Shown here one piece after another: positions 8,789 to 17,843 of a DNA stretch of 64,000 nt (the stretch's first letter is position 1; the number at the start of each line of letters is the position of its first letter). The translations under genes and the position numbers were made by a program. The DNA lies in the NCBI GenBank assembly GCA_947486575.1, contig CANKUB010000003.1, positions 1 through 64,000 on the forward strand, written 5' to 3'. Source of the DNA: Betaproteobacteria bacterium (GTDB lineage: Bacteria; Pseudomonadota; Gammaproteobacteria; Burkholderiales; SG8-41). The notes beneath the pieces were generated by a model. That model saw only the letters and a program-made list of their open reading frames with translations. It made no database searches and was not told the DNA's origin.

Positions 8789-10021
8789 ATGACCGCACAA
8801 ACCCAAACCGCAAGCGCGATTGCAAACGCACTGCCGCCAAACGGCTTTCCAGCCATCGTCAATCTGCTGCTGAATCTGGCGCACGCCATAGATCACATGT
8901 TCCTGCTGATCTTCGCTACAGCAGTGGCCACCATTGCGGCTGAGTTCGGTTTTAGCAACTGGGCAGACCTCATGCCGTACAGCGTCGGCGCCTTTGCGCT
9001 ATTTGGACTGGGCGCGCTGCCCGCCGGACGGCTCGGCGATCTGTGGGGACGCCGCAGCATGATGATCGTCTTTTACTTCGGAATGGGCGTATCGGCAATG
9101 TTGGTGGCGCTGACGCAAAATGCATGGCAACTCGCAGCAGCGCTGACACTGCTTGGCGCGTTTGCCGCGATTTACCACCCGGTCGGCATTCCGATGCTGG
9201 TGCAAAACGTGCCGAATCCCGGCGCTGTAATCGGACTCAATGGACTGGTCGGCAACCTCGGCATCGCAAGCGCCGCAATTGTCACCGGCTTTCTGGTGAA
9301 GTGGATCGGCTGGCGCGCGGCCTTCGTCATACCCGGCATTTTTTCGCTGGTGTGCGGCATTATCTTTGCCCTGAAGTGTCCGCAGGAAGCGCACGCACCG
9401 TCCAAAGGCAAGGGCGGCAAAGCCGCAGTGGTGCTCACGCCCCAACAGCTGGTGCGCGCGTTTACCGTAATGACCGCAGCGGCGATCACCAGCAGCCTGC
9501 TGTTTAACTTCACCACCAACGGCAACGCGCAACTGCTGGCCGAAGGTTTTCGCGGCGTAGTCGAAGACCCGGCCATGCTTGGTGTGCTACTCGGCTTGAT
9601 CTACGCCATAGCCTCGTTCGCACAGATCATTGTAGGTCGCCTTATCGACCGCGTGCCGCTCAAACCGCTGCAGTTGTGGATATCGGTCATTCAGATTCCG
9701 CTGCTGATCGTCGCCGCGTACACACAACACTGGTTTATGTTTGCAGCGTTGCTGGCGGTAATGGTGTTCGTGTTCGGCGCGATCCCGTTTACCGACGCCA
9801 TGATCGTGCGCTACGTTGACGACCGGCTGCGCTCGCGTGTCGCGGGAATGCGGCTCACCGTTGCATTCGGATTCAGTTCAGCGGCGGTGTGGCTGCTGGG
9901 ACCGATGGTAAAGAGTGTTGGCTTCGCCACGCTGCTGTGGATTATGGCGGGCATTGCCACGATCAAGGCAGTAGTAGTTTTGTGGTTGCCGGATGAACCG
10001 GCGGTTGAGAAACAATCGTGA
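8789..10021 (+). CDS. MFS transporter
   Basis: A 410-residue major facilitator with 12 hydrophobic segments. The loop 2-3 motif is present as GRLGDLWGRRSMM (about residues 78-90), and a second-half copy appears as GRLIDRVPLKPLQ. A central cytoplasmic loop rich in Lys/Gly (KGKGGKAA) separates the halves. An AAGG lies eight bases before the ATG at 8789. It diverges from the Bug gene with about 100 bases between them. The substrate is unknown; resemblance to sugar/organic-acid or fosmidomycin-resistance-type exporters is not decisive. Confidence 0.82.
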   Translation: MTAQTQTASAIANALPPNGFPAIVNLLLNLAHAIDHMFLLIFATAVATIAAEFGFSNWADLMPYSVGAFALFGLGALPAGRLGDLWGRRSMMIVFYFGMGVSAMLVALTQNAWQLAAALTLLGAFAAIYHPVGIPMLVQNVPNPGAVIGLNGLVGNLGIASAAIVTGFLVKWIGWRAAFVIPGIFSLVCGIIFALKCPQEAHAPSKGKGGKAAVVLTPQQLVRAFTVMTAAAITSSLLFNFTTNGNAQLLAEGFRGVVEDPAMLGVLLGLIYAIASFAQIIVGRLIDRVPLKPLQLWISVIQIPLLIVAAYTQHWFMFAALLAVMVFVFGAIPFTDAMIVRYVDDRLRSRVAGMRLTVAFGFSSAAVWLLGPMVKSVGFATLLWIMAGIATIKAVVVLWLPDEPAVEKQS

Positions 10022-10070
10022 CTGACCTCATGCTTCCTATGAATATGTACAAATAATTGAGTGCAGTAAT

Positions 10071-10304
10071 ATGAGACTGCAATTGAATAAGAAAAAATAC
10101 TTTGTTATATTTTCGCTGATTATCTGCGGATTGCCGGGCGCAATAGGCTTGTTGTGGGCATTTGGATCTTATGGCAGTACGGGATTTTGGCTATTGCTGG
10201 TCGCTCTCGCGTTCGGTGCTGCGTATTTTTGGTCCGAGGTTATGTGGCGTTTTTTTGCGGCTGAACGGGAGAGACTGGCAACGCGCGTAACCCGGAATCC
10301 GTAG
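10071..10304 (+). CDS. Small two-helix membrane protein
   Basis: A 77-residue protein with two hydrophobic segments (about residues 11-31 and 37-55) joined by a short Gly/Ser turn, then a basic cytoplasmic tail. The start of the gene is AT-rich (MRLQLNKKKYF), unlike its neighbours, and weakly resembles the dispersed AT-rich repeat. No family is recognised. It stands alone between an MFS gene and a hairpin-type repeat, so no function can be proposed. Confidence 0.5.
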   Translation: MRLQLNKKKYFVIFSLIICGLPGAIGLLWAFGSYGSTGFWLLLVALAFGAAYFWSEVMWRFFAAERERLATRVTRNP

Positions 10305-10325
10305 CTCGTACTGCGCAATAGCCCG

Positions 10326-10405
10326 GTAGGTTGGGCTGGTAAGCCCAACATCAGCGGTGCGTCAAACTCAAACGTTGGGGTTCGCTGCGCTCACCGCCAA
10401 CCTAC
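10326..10405. repeat. Hairpin repeat with GTAGGTTGGG ends
   Basis: An 80-base imperfect inverted repeat. It begins GTAGGTTGGGCT and ends CCAACCTAC, with inner copies of TTGGGCT/AGCCCAAC. A second element with the same ends lies at 63350-63468. Such structures are known as non-coding palindromic repeats in beta- and gammaproteobacteria. Confidence 0.7.
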
Positions 10406-10518
10406 GCCACACGTTGTTCGCAATAAGTAAGAAAAGGCCGGTACAATCATCAAAGCAGACGGTTTCAAACCGGCATAAACTGGCAGCCTCGCTACTACAA
10501 GATCAAACCGGAGGAACC

Positions 10519-11499
10519 ATGAAGCCGCAACACCCGGACAAATCTCTGTTGCTACTCGCCGCCATGCTGCCAATGACAGCACCCATCGACGCCACAGCGC
10601 AAGCCGACTATCCGGCAAAAACGGTGCGCATCGTTGCGCCGTTTCCGCCGGGCGGCAGCGTGGATACGGTAAGCCGCCTGATCGCCGCGCGGCTCTCTGA
10701 AAGTTACGGCCAGACATTCGTCGTCGACAATCGCGGCGGCGCGTCGGGCAACATCGGCTCTGAACTTGTCGCCAAATCACCGGGCGACGGTTACTCACTG
10801 CTGGTCAACACCATACCGCTGGCGGTCAATCAGTTTTTATACAGCCAGGTTCCCTACGATGCGCTGCGTGATTTTGCGCCGGTGTCGCTGCTGACCAGCA
10901 CCCCTGCGGTGCTGGCGGTGCATCCGTCGTTAACCGTGAAAAATGTGCGCGAGCTGATTGATCTGGCTAAATCGCGCGCGGGCAAACTCGATTACGGCAC
11001 CGCTGGCGTCGGCACCAACTCGCATATCGCAGGCGAGCTGCTGAACTATATGGCAAAAACCAATATTTCCGTGGTTCACTTCAAGGGCGGCGGCCCGGCG
11101 ACCATCGCCTCGGTGTCCGGCGAAATCAGCATCAACTTCAACACATTGCCGGATTCACTGAGCTATGTTCGCTCCGGGCGCCTGCGCGCGATCGGTGTGA
11201 GCAGCGCCAAACGCGCGCCGCAATCGCCCGATGTGCCCGCCATTGCCGAAACGCTACCCGGCTACGAATTCACCTCTTGGCAAGGCATACTTGCCCCACG
11301 CAATACGCCGCGCGCCATCGTCATGTCGCTCGGTGAACACATCAAGAAGTCGCTTTCCACACCCGAAAACACCAAGCGCTTCAACGACGCCGGGCTGGAC
11401 ATCACCGCCAGCACGCCCGACGAATTTGCCGCTCACCTGAAAAGCGAAGTGGAGAAATGGAGCAAGGTTATCCGCGAACGCAAAATGAAGGCCGAGTGA
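10519..11499 (+). CDS. Bug/TctC family receptor protein
   Basis: A 326-residue periplasmic receptor. The signal peptide (SLLLLAAMLPMTAPI) ends near ATAQA, then YPAKTVRIVAPFPPGGSVD and VVDNRGGASGNIGSE mark the family. GGAGG sits five bases before the ATG at 10519, which fixes the start; the open frame extends 54 codons further back through the hairpin repeat but is not coding there. It faces the argininosuccinate-lyase-like gene tail to tail, with an AT-rich repeat copy between the two stops. Confidence 0.88.
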   Translation: MKPQHPDKSLLLLAAMLPMTAPIDATAQADYPAKTVRIVAPFPPGGSVDTVSRLIAARLSESYGQTFVVDNRGGASGNIGSELVAKSPGDGYSLLVNTIPLAVNQFLYSQVPYDALRDFAPVSLLTSTPAVLAVHPSLTVKNVRELIDLAKSRAGKLDYGTAGVGTNSHIAGELLNYMAKTNISVVHFKGGGPATIASVSGEISINFNTLPDSLSYVRSGRLRAIGVSSAKRAPQSPDVPAIAETLPGYEFTSWQGILAPRNTPRAIVMSLGEHIKKSLSTPENTKRFNDAGLDITASTPDEFAAHLKSEVEKWSKVIRERKMKAE

Positions 11500-11514
11500 G
11501 CTTTCAAAAAATAT

Positions 11515-11534
11515 CAATAAAAACAAATACTTAA
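11515..11534 (+). repeat. AT-rich dispersed repeat, copy 2
   Basis: The sequence CAATAAAAACAAATACTTAA lies in the 44-base space between two convergent stop codons (Bug and argH-like). It shares ATCAATAAAAACAAATA with copy 10. Confidence 0.8.
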
Positions 11535-11543
11535 AATCATTCG

Positions 11544-13019
11544 CTACACGCCTGTGAGCGACTTGAACGCGGCTTCCAGCGCAGCGCTGGCGTGCGCGAG
11601 TTTGTCCGTGCCCGCCTTCAACCAGGCTCGGTCTGCCGCCACGCCCTCGTTCTCCGCTGCCAACATGCGATTCACTTCACGCAACTGCGGCCCGCCGATG
11701 CCCTTGCGACCGAACACCATGTATTCGGCGCTGATCACTTCCCGAAACGCAGCTTCGGTGAGCGGCAACGCCTGCTGTGTTTGCTCGTGATAAATACGCA
11801 CGGCTTCCGCATACGGAATTTCGTGAATCTTGAGTTTGTTGCCGCGTCCGTAGTCGGTAAGCTTCGAGGCAAAATGATGTCCGATGCGAAATGGCACGTC
11901 GGCTTTTTGCATCAGCGCGTCGGCAATTTCGGTGGTGGTGGAGTAATCCGCATGCACTTCAGCCAGCGCACGTTCCTTGTTCACCACAATGCCGCCCATC
12001 ACCTGCGCAAGTAGTTTGAACACCTGCAAGGCTCGCACGCACGGCACCGGATCATACATGCGGTAGTCGAACATGCCGGTGCGGTTGTTGTGCGAAATTA
12101 GAAACACCGTCTGCATCTCGCCCAGCAGAATGCTGCTCTGCGCGCGCAATTGCTCCAGCGCCGCCGGATTTCTTTTTTGGGGCATGATGCTACTGACGCC
12201 GGTGAGTTCACCGGTGGCGAGCAAAAACCACGGCATCGGATCTGCGTATTGCGTGTGCATGTCCTGCGCGAACTGGCCAATCTGCACGGCGGCTATCGAC
12301 AAAGCACTCGCCACATCCAGTGCGCTGTCTACTGGCGCCAGGTGATTGGCGTCATAGGCGTTTTCCAGCAAGCCCTCAAAGCCCAGCAGCACTTGCAGGC
12401 GCTTGCGGTCGATCGGAAAGCTCGATGTCGCCAGCGCTGCCGAGCCCAGTGGATTCGCGTTGATGCGCGCGTAGGCCTCGCGCAGCCGCTGGGTCTCGCG
12501 CGTCAGGGCCGCCGCCAGCGCCAGCAGGTAATGTGCGAACGTGGTGGGCTGCGCCTGCACGCCGTGGGTGTACGCCGGGATAATTGTTTCCGTGTGCTGC
12601 GCGGCCAGCGTCAGCGTTTTTTCACGTGCGCGTATCAACGCATCAATTTCCTGCAACAAGCCATCGCGCAGGTTCATGCGCGCCATAGCCGAAGCCAAAT
12701 CCTGACGACTACGCCCGCTGTGCAGGCGTGAGGCATCCGCGCCCACCACAGCCGTGAGACGTGGTTCGTAATCGAGATAATCCGCAGATCGGCGCGGCGT
12801 GCCGGATGCCTTCATTTGCTCGATAACAGTAGCTATGCCACGGGCGATGCGCGCTGCGGTCTCGCGCGGTACGATGCCCGCTTCAACCAGCATGACTATG
12901 CACGCCTTGTTGATCTGGTCGAGGAATTCCGGCGAACGACCGCCGCTGCGGAACGCCTCGTTGATATCCAGTGCTCCGCTGTGTTCGGCAGGAGATTGCG
13001 TGTTAGGCGTGTTACTCAT
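11544..13019 (-). CDS. Argininosuccinate lyase-like enzyme (fumarase/aspartase superfamily)
   Basis: A 491-residue enzyme. SSIMPQKRNP is the superfamily signature, holding the mobile catalytic Ser loop; SGRSRQDLASA corresponds to the substrate-binding TxRxxND region of ArgH; HGVQAQPTTFAHYL carries the conserved His/Thr. Members eliminate fumarate from argininosuccinate or from related N-substituted aspartates such as EDDS. The context (Bug receptor, aldo/keto reductase) is not arginine biosynthesis, so cleavage of an imported aspartate adduct is plausible but unproven. The ATG at 13019 is preferred; an ATG at 13055 is in frame, and neither has a strong ribosome site. Confidence 0.78.
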   Translation of the reverse strand: MSNTPNTQSPAEHSGALDINEAFRSGGRSPEFLDQINKACIVMLVEAGIVPRETAARIARGIATVIEQMKASGTPRRSADYLDYEPRLTAVVGADASRLHSGRSRQDLASAMARMNLRDGLLQEIDALIRAREKTLTLAAQHTETIIPAYTHGVQAQPTTFAHYLLALAAALTRETQRLREAYARINANPLGSAALATSSFPIDRKRLQVLLGFEGLLENAYDANHLAPVDSALDVASALSIAAVQIGQFAQDMHTQYADPMPWFLLATGELTGVSSIMPQKRNPAALEQLRAQSSILLGEMQTVFLISHNNRTGMFDYRMYDPVPCVRALQVFKLLAQVMGGIVVNKERALAEVHADYSTTTEIADALMQKADVPFRIGHHFASKLTDYGRGNKLKIHEIPYAEAVRIYHEQTQQALPLTEAAFREVISAEYMVFGRKGIGGPQLREVNRMLAAENEGVAADRAWLKAGTDKLAHASAALEAAFKSLTGV

Positions 13020-13134
13020 GGCGATGATCTTTATGGTGATTTTTCTGTGATTCATTTTCCACGAATTGCGGCGTGGCGTCGAGGCGCTAGCAGTACAAGC
13101 GCAACAACCGTAGATTTGTGCGAGCATCATCGCC

Positions 13135-13608
13135 ATGGAAAATAATGTCGCGAAAACCCCAAACGGCGTACCACGTCGATGGCTGTTACTTGGCTGTGCG
13201 CTGGCCTTGCTCGCTGCCGGTTTGTACTGGGCGTGGCCGCTGCCACCCGTACCATGTTCGCATTTACAGCACTGGAATGCGGCTGACTCGGCTGGGCGCT
13301 GTGTGATCGACACGAGCCTTCGGTTGGATAGCTATGACCCATGGGCCAAAGACCTGCGCCAGTTGCCGGACCGTCTGACGGTGAGAGGTAATCTCATCAT
13401 CTACGGAACGCGCATTGAATCGTTGCCCGCATCGCTGGTCGTCGAGGGCAACCTTGTGCTTCACAAAACTCACATTGGCCGTTTGCCCGCGGATTTAGTC
13501 GTCAACGGTGACCTTGATGTGTACATGGGCTTTGGTTCGCCGGAACTACGCTGTGCAGACATTCCCGCAAGCGTGGTCATCAAGGGTCAGCGGCTCTGTC
13601 ACAACTGA
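13135..13608 (+). CDS. Membrane-anchored protein with LPxxLxVxGNL repeats
   Basis: A 157-residue protein with a basic N-terminus and one transmembrane helix (about residues 16-33). The outer part holds three to four tandem units of about 20-23 residues: LPDRLTVRGNL, LPASLVVEGNL, LPADLVVNGDL and a degenerate IPASVVIKG. These would form a small right-handed beta-solenoid or leucine-rich-repeat-like stack. A cysteine pair flanks the repeats near both ends. No named family is recognised. It diverges from the argH-like gene, 115 bases apart. Confidence 0.65.
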   Translation: MENNVAKTPNGVPRRWLLLGCALALLAAGLYWAWPLPPVPCSHLQHWNAADSAGRCVIDTSLRLDSYDPWAKDLRQLPDRLTVRGNLIIYGTRIESLPASLVVEGNLVLHKTHIGRLPADLVVNGDLDVYMGFGSPELRCADIPASVVIKGQRLCHN

Positions 13609-13643
13609 TGTGGATTACTGAATGGTGCCGCTTAAAGCGTCGG

Positions 13644-14603
13644 CTACGCCTTGCGCTTCGGTTCATCCAGCCCCACGCCTTCCAGATGACCAAATAGCTC
13701 GGCCAGTTTCTGCACATCTTCCAATGGCAGCGGCGGTTTTAAAATCGCATCGATATTCGGCGCCACATGCGCCGGGTTGCCCGTGCCAAACAGCACCACG
13801 TCCGTGCCGGGTTCGTGCCGCGCGTAGCGATAGGCGGCTTCTATCACGTCGCGCGCGCCACCCTCACGCAGCAGAAAATCCAGCGGCTGGGGTTTGGCAG
13901 CCAGCCACGCGGGCAGCTTTCCGGCATCGACCAACGCCTTGATATCCTGCTGCAATCGCCCCGGCGCGCTGAACAGGCTGCGCACCGCAAACATAACTAG
14001 CGTGCCGATATTTTTCGCCTGCGTCGCAGGAAACACACTTTGCCGGGCGTTTTGGCCAAGCATGTGAAACGCGAACATGATCACATCCCAATAGTCATCC
14101 TTGAACGCGCTTTGCAGCGTCTCATGGTGCGGATCTTTCGGCGGCATTTCGGTAATGCCCAAAAAACGGAATTTGCCTTTTTCCTTTTCACGCATCAGCG
14201 CGGGCACGATTTCACGCGCTGCGTGGGCGTAGACATCCGGCAACACCGTATGCAGAAAAAAGATGTCCACATAATCAGTGCCCAGCGTCTTCAGAGAACT
14301 GTTGAGGCCATCGACTACCTGCTCCGGCGATAACACCGTTTTGCCTTCAGCCACTTTGTGCTTGGTGGAAATCACCACCGACTCACGCGGTATGGACTTA
14401 AGCGCTTCGCCAACGATGGGTTCGGTACCGTAACTCTTGGCGGTATCAATCAGGTTTACGCCCAGGCCAACGGCCTGCTGAATAATGCCTGCGCACTGCG
14501 CAATGCTGCGCCCGGCGGTCATTCCGAGGCAACTGCTGCCGCCGCAGCCCATCGCAGCAACGCTGACGTTCAAGCCGGTACGGCCCAGTGTGGTGTATTG
14601 CAT
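13644..14603 (-). CDS. Aldo/keto reductase
   Basis: A 319-residue TIM-barrel NADPH oxidoreductase. The catalytic tetrad is visible: Asp53 and Tyr58 in LIDTAKSYG, Lys81 in VVISTKHK, His118 in IFFLHTV. YTTLGRTGLNVSVAAMGCGG is the usual start. It has no close neighbours on its strand and diverges from the macro-domain gene. The substrate is unknown; sequence type resembles the general-stress or L-glyceraldehyde-type reductases. Confidence 0.85.
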   Translation of the reverse strand: MQYTTLGRTGLNVSVAAMGCGGSSCLGMTAGRSIAQCAGIIQQAVGLGVNLIDTAKSYGTEPIVGEALKSIPRESVVISTKHKVAEGKTVLSPEQVVDGLNSSLKTLGTDYVDIFFLHTVLPDVYAHAAREIVPALMREKEKGKFRFLGITEMPPKDPHHETLQSAFKDDYWDVIMFAFHMLGQNARQSVFPATQAKNIGTLVMFAVRSLFSAPGRLQQDIKALVDAGKLPAWLAAKPQPLDFLLREGGARDVIEAAYRYARHEPGTDVVLFGTGNPAHVAPNIDAILKPPLPLEDVQKLAELFGHLEGVGLDEPKRKA

Positions 14604-14788
14604 GATGGTGTCGCGAAAATCGAATGGGGAGCGCGAATTCTACGTGAAACATGCGGAATACAGCATGCGAGTAACGGCGTACAAGACGAAAATCGCAGAA
14701 TTTCGCATGGCGGCTTGCGCTGGATCAATCCACCGTCAGTCTGGGAATGTGACACTGGCCTATAGAAAACCCAACTGAGGAGCAGACA

Positions 14789-15277
14789 ATGATCAAAGAA
14801 GTCAGCGGCGACATCCTTTTGACCCACACGCAAACGATCGCCCACGGCGTGGCGCCAAACGATCCGTTTGCGACCGGACTGGCGCATCAATTACGCGAAA
14901 ATTGGCCATCCATGTATAAAGACTTTCGCCACTATTGCCAAAGCAAGCACCCCAAGCCCGGCAGCTTATGGGCTTGGATGGGCGCGGATGGCAAGCGCGT
15001 GGTCAACTTGTTCACGCAAGAGCCTGCCTATCACCCTGGCGAACGGCCCGGAAAAGCAACGCTGCAGCATGTGGGCCACACGCTTAAGGCGTTGCGCGAA
15101 CTGATCGAGGCTGAAAAATTCACCAGCGTTGCATTGCCGCGTCTGGCGACGGGCGTGGGCGGACTGGACTGGAGTGACGTCAAGCCGCTGCTGACCCAGC
15201 ATCTGGGAGACCTGCCGATCCCGATCATCGTTTACACCACATTTCATGCCGGGAAAACGGCTGCGGAAGGCCTGTAA
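14789..15277 (+). CDS. Macro-domain protein
   Basis: A 162-residue single macro domain. VSGDILLTHTQTIAHGV at the N-terminus corresponds to the adenine/ribose-binding G-D-I loop, and ALPRLATGVGGLDWSDV is the phosphate-loop G-x-G-G strand-turn. Such domains bind or remove ADP-ribose; DarG antitoxins use one but carry an extra C-terminal domain absent here. GGAG lies eight bases before the ATG. No DarT-like ADP-ribosyltransferase is adjacent, so a housekeeping deacylase or ADP-ribosylglycohydrolase role is more likely. Confidence 0.82.
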   Translation: MIKEVSGDILLTHTQTIAHGVAPNDPFATGLAHQLRENWPSMYKDFRHYCQSKHPKPGSLWAWMGADGKRVVNLFTQEPAYHPGERPGKATLQHVGHTLKALRELIEAEKFTSVALPRLATGVGGLDWSDVKPLLTQHLGDLPIPIIVYTTFHAGKTAAEGL

Positions 15278-15330
15278 CACCACTCGCAGCAGTACATTCA
15301 AGCGGCGCTGCCAGACGCTGCTTGGCGTAA

Positions 15331-16233
15331 CTACTTGGCCAGCTTGTACCAGGGGTGCGGATTACCCGGTACTTTCATTCGCAGCGTAAACACAGAGGTA
15401 TGCGCGCAGCACAACATCGTGCGCATATCCGGCCCGCCGAAGGCAAAATTTACTGCCTGTTCTGGCCATTGGATAACGCCAACCTTTTTACCATCGGGCG
15501 CAAATACCCAGATACCGCCCGGCCCGGTGCAATACACGCGACCGAGGCTATCAACTTTCAGGCCGTCGGGAATACCGGGCGCTTCACCTTCGTTCATGTC
15601 AGCAAATATGCAGCGCCCTGTCATGTTGCCTGCGGCATCGAGCTTGATGGCGTGTATGTATTTAGATGATCGAGTGTTAGCGACGTAGAGCGTTCGTTCG
15701 TCCGGCGAAAATGCAAGACCGTTGGGGTACTCGCAATTGGCTACACGGCTCACGCTGCCGTCGATGGCCACACGATACACGCCCGCGCCATCCCACAGAT
15801 TGTTATCACCGGCGCGGCCGGGAATTTCGCGCTCGTGGTAGGGACGGCGTTTATCCGGGTCGGTAAAGTAGATACTGCCGTTACTATGGCACACCACATC
15901 GTTCGGACGGCTGAAGCGGCCACCCTTGTAGTTATCCGCCAGCAAGCCGACTTTGCCGCTGGCATCCGTGCGCGTCACACGCCGCGCATCACCTTCACAC
16001 ACGATTAAACGGCCTTGCAAATCAAATGTGGTGCCATTGCCACCCTCGGTATTGCGCACCAGTTCCGGCTTTTGCCCGAGCTTGATACGGTGCAGCCGGT
16101 TCGGCCGCAAATCAACGAAATACCAGAAATCCTCCGGGTGCCACAGCGGGCCTTCGGTGAACGTAAATCCGCCCGCCACTTTTTCGGCTTCAGTGGTTTC
16201 GAGAACTTCGGGCAGATAATTTGTTGCGGACAT
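15331..16233 (-). CDS. SMP-30/gluconolactonase family protein
   Basis: A 300-residue six-bladed beta-propeller. FTEGPLWHPEDFWYFVD contains the metal-ligand Glu of blade 1; SRPNDVVCHSNGSIYFTDP carries the Asn; YPNGLAFSPDERTLYVANT carries another Asn, and GIPDGLKVDSLG the Asp of the divalent-cation site. The family hydrolyses sugar lactones or related esters. AGGAGC precedes the ATG. It reads alone, downstream of the MATE gene with about 150 bases between. Confidence 0.85.
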   Translation of the reverse strand: MSATNYLPEVLETTEAEKVAGGFTFTEGPLWHPEDFWYFVDLRPNRLHRIKLGQKPELVRNTEGGNGTTFDLQGRLIVCEGDARRVTRTDASGKVGLLADNYKGGRFSRPNDVVCHSNGSIYFTDPDKRRPYHEREIPGRAGDNNLWDGAGVYRVAIDGSVSRVANCEYPNGLAFSPDERTLYVANTRSSKYIHAIKLDAAGNMTGRCIFADMNEGEAPGIPDGLKVDSLGRVYCTGPGGIWVFAPDGKKVGVIQWPEQAVNFAFGGPDMRTMLCCAHTSVFTLRMKVPGNPHPWYKLAK

Positions 16234-16380
16234 GGCAAGCTCCTTACATTATGAATTGTGTTGAACGGTCGTTTGCACAAACTATAGCAGAACGATTCAG
16301 TCGTGGCGCTTGCTGTTGCGATTGCGCCGCATCCCACTCGCCACGGCGCTCACTACAGCGCTCACCACAACAATGCACGG

Positions 16381-17736
16381 CTATTTCCATGCGCCCCATT
16401 TGACTGCTGCGATGGTGCCAGTCCCATACGCAATCATGGCGAATCCAATCACTGCGAATAAACCCGCCGGTGTGCCGTTGAAATAGCGCAGCACCAACAA
16501 CCCGCCGATCACCACAATCAAAAACCGCGCGCTGCCCGCCAGCACCGGCCATAGCATTTTGCCCGCACCCTGCGAGGCGAAATACAGCGCTACACCCGCG
16601 CCGAAAAAAGCGTAGCACCCGCCCGCAATACGCAGATAGGTGTAAGCCGCTTCCAGCACCGCAGCGTCACTGCTGAACAGGCCCGCCCATACACCCGGCC
16701 ACAGCGCCACAATCACACCCACGCTGCCGGTGACAGCCGCCGCCAGGCCCGCGCCCGCCCAGGCGATGCGCCGTGCGCGCGCCACTTCACCCGCGCCAAT
16801 GCAGGTACCCACCATCACCACCAGCGCCGAACCAATCGCGAACACCACCGGAATTTGCAGCAACTCCAGCCGTACACCAAGGCCGTAACCTGCAAGCGCC
16901 GCCACGCCAAAGGTGCCCACCAGCCCGGTCACAATCACAGCGGCCGCAATCGTTTGCACTGCGTTGAATGACGACAGCAGCCCGACTTTGAGTATGTCCG
17001 CAAACAAACGCGTGCTGAACACCGCACCGCGCAAGCTGATGTGCAGCCCCGTGCGCCCGCCAAGAATGTAGCCAGCGAACACCAGCGCCACTACGCCAAA
17101 CGCAATCACATAGGCAATGGATGCACCCGAAATGCCCCATTGCGGAAACGGCCCCCAGCCCAGCACCAGCGCGCCACACAACGGAATCTGCACCAGCGCT
17201 GCAATGCTTAACACCACCGCAGGCACGGCCATATTGCCGGTGCCGCGTATCACGTTGGCGAGAATATTACTCAGCCACACCGTCAACGCGCCACCAAAAA
17301 TAATCGTCGAATAATCAATGGCATGCTGCAATGCTGCGCCACTGCCACCGAGCAATCGATACAACGCCGGGCCACCCAGCCACATCACTGCGGTAAACAA
17401 CAAGCCAAACACTATCGCAATCACTGCCGCGTGCAACGCCAGCCGCGCCGCGCGCGCCGCATCGCCTGCACCCATTGCGCGTGCAATGGCGGACGAGACG
17501 CCGCCGCCCATCGCGCCAGCGGACATCATCTGCATCAGAATTACAATCGGGAACACCAGCGCAACACCGGCAAGCCCTTCCGTACCCAGCCTGCCGATAA
17601 ACCACGCATCCGCAAAACTCACCAGCGCCTGCATCAACGCAAGCACTACATTGGGCGCAGCAAGACTGACCAGCGTTGGCAAAACGGGCGCGGTCAGCAG
17701 ACGTGCTCTGCGCTGTGCGGATGTTGTGGCGGACAT
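16381..17736 (-). CDS. MATE family efflux transporter
   Basis: A 451-residue protein with 12 hydrophobic segments in two similar halves. The N-terminal LLTAPVLPTLVSLAAPNV and FADAWFIGRLGTEGLAGVAL (about 41-60) are typical of NorM/DinF-like multidrug and toxin extrusion exporters, driven by Na+ or H+. It diverges from the MBL-fold gene. Drug or metabolite specificity cannot be inferred. Confidence 0.85.
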   Translation of the reverse strand: MSATTSAQRRARLLTAPVLPTLVSLAAPNVVLALMQALVSFADAWFIGRLGTEGLAGVALVFPIVILMQMMSAGAMGGGVSSAIARAMGAGDAARAARLALHAAVIAIVFGLLFTAVMWLGGPALYRLLGGSGAALQHAIDYSTIIFGGALTVWLSNILANVIRGTGNMAVPAVVLSIAALVQIPLCGALVLGWGPFPQWGISGASIAYVIAFGVVALVFAGYILGGRTGLHISLRGAVFSTRLFADILKVGLLSSFNAVQTIAAAVIVTGLVGTFGVAALAGYGLGVRLELLQIPVVFAIGSALVVMVGTCIGAGEVARARRIAWAGAGLAAAVTGSVGVIVALWPGVWAGLFSSDAAVLEAAYTYLRIAGGCYAFFGAGVALYFASQGAGKMLWPVLAGSARFLIVVIGGLLVLRYFNGTPAGLFAVIGFAMIAYGTGTIAAVKWGAWK

Positions 17737-17843
17737 ATCGGGCGGTCACTATACGTGATAGCGATGCGCGGGCGGGACTATGTTAGGATTTTGCTTTCTG
17801 CCTGACTCACGCCCTTCACCTTTTTTCCATCGACGGAGACACC

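Noticed and set aside
10071..10100. An additional AT-rich repeat copy at the start of the small membrane protein gene
   Set aside because: It shares only the general A-rich pattern (TGAATAAGAAAAAATACTTT) and lacks the AAAAACAA core.
14789..15277. The macro-domain gene as a DarTG-type toxin-antitoxin
   Set aside because: No DarT-like gene is adjacent and the protein is a single domain without the DarG C-terminal part.
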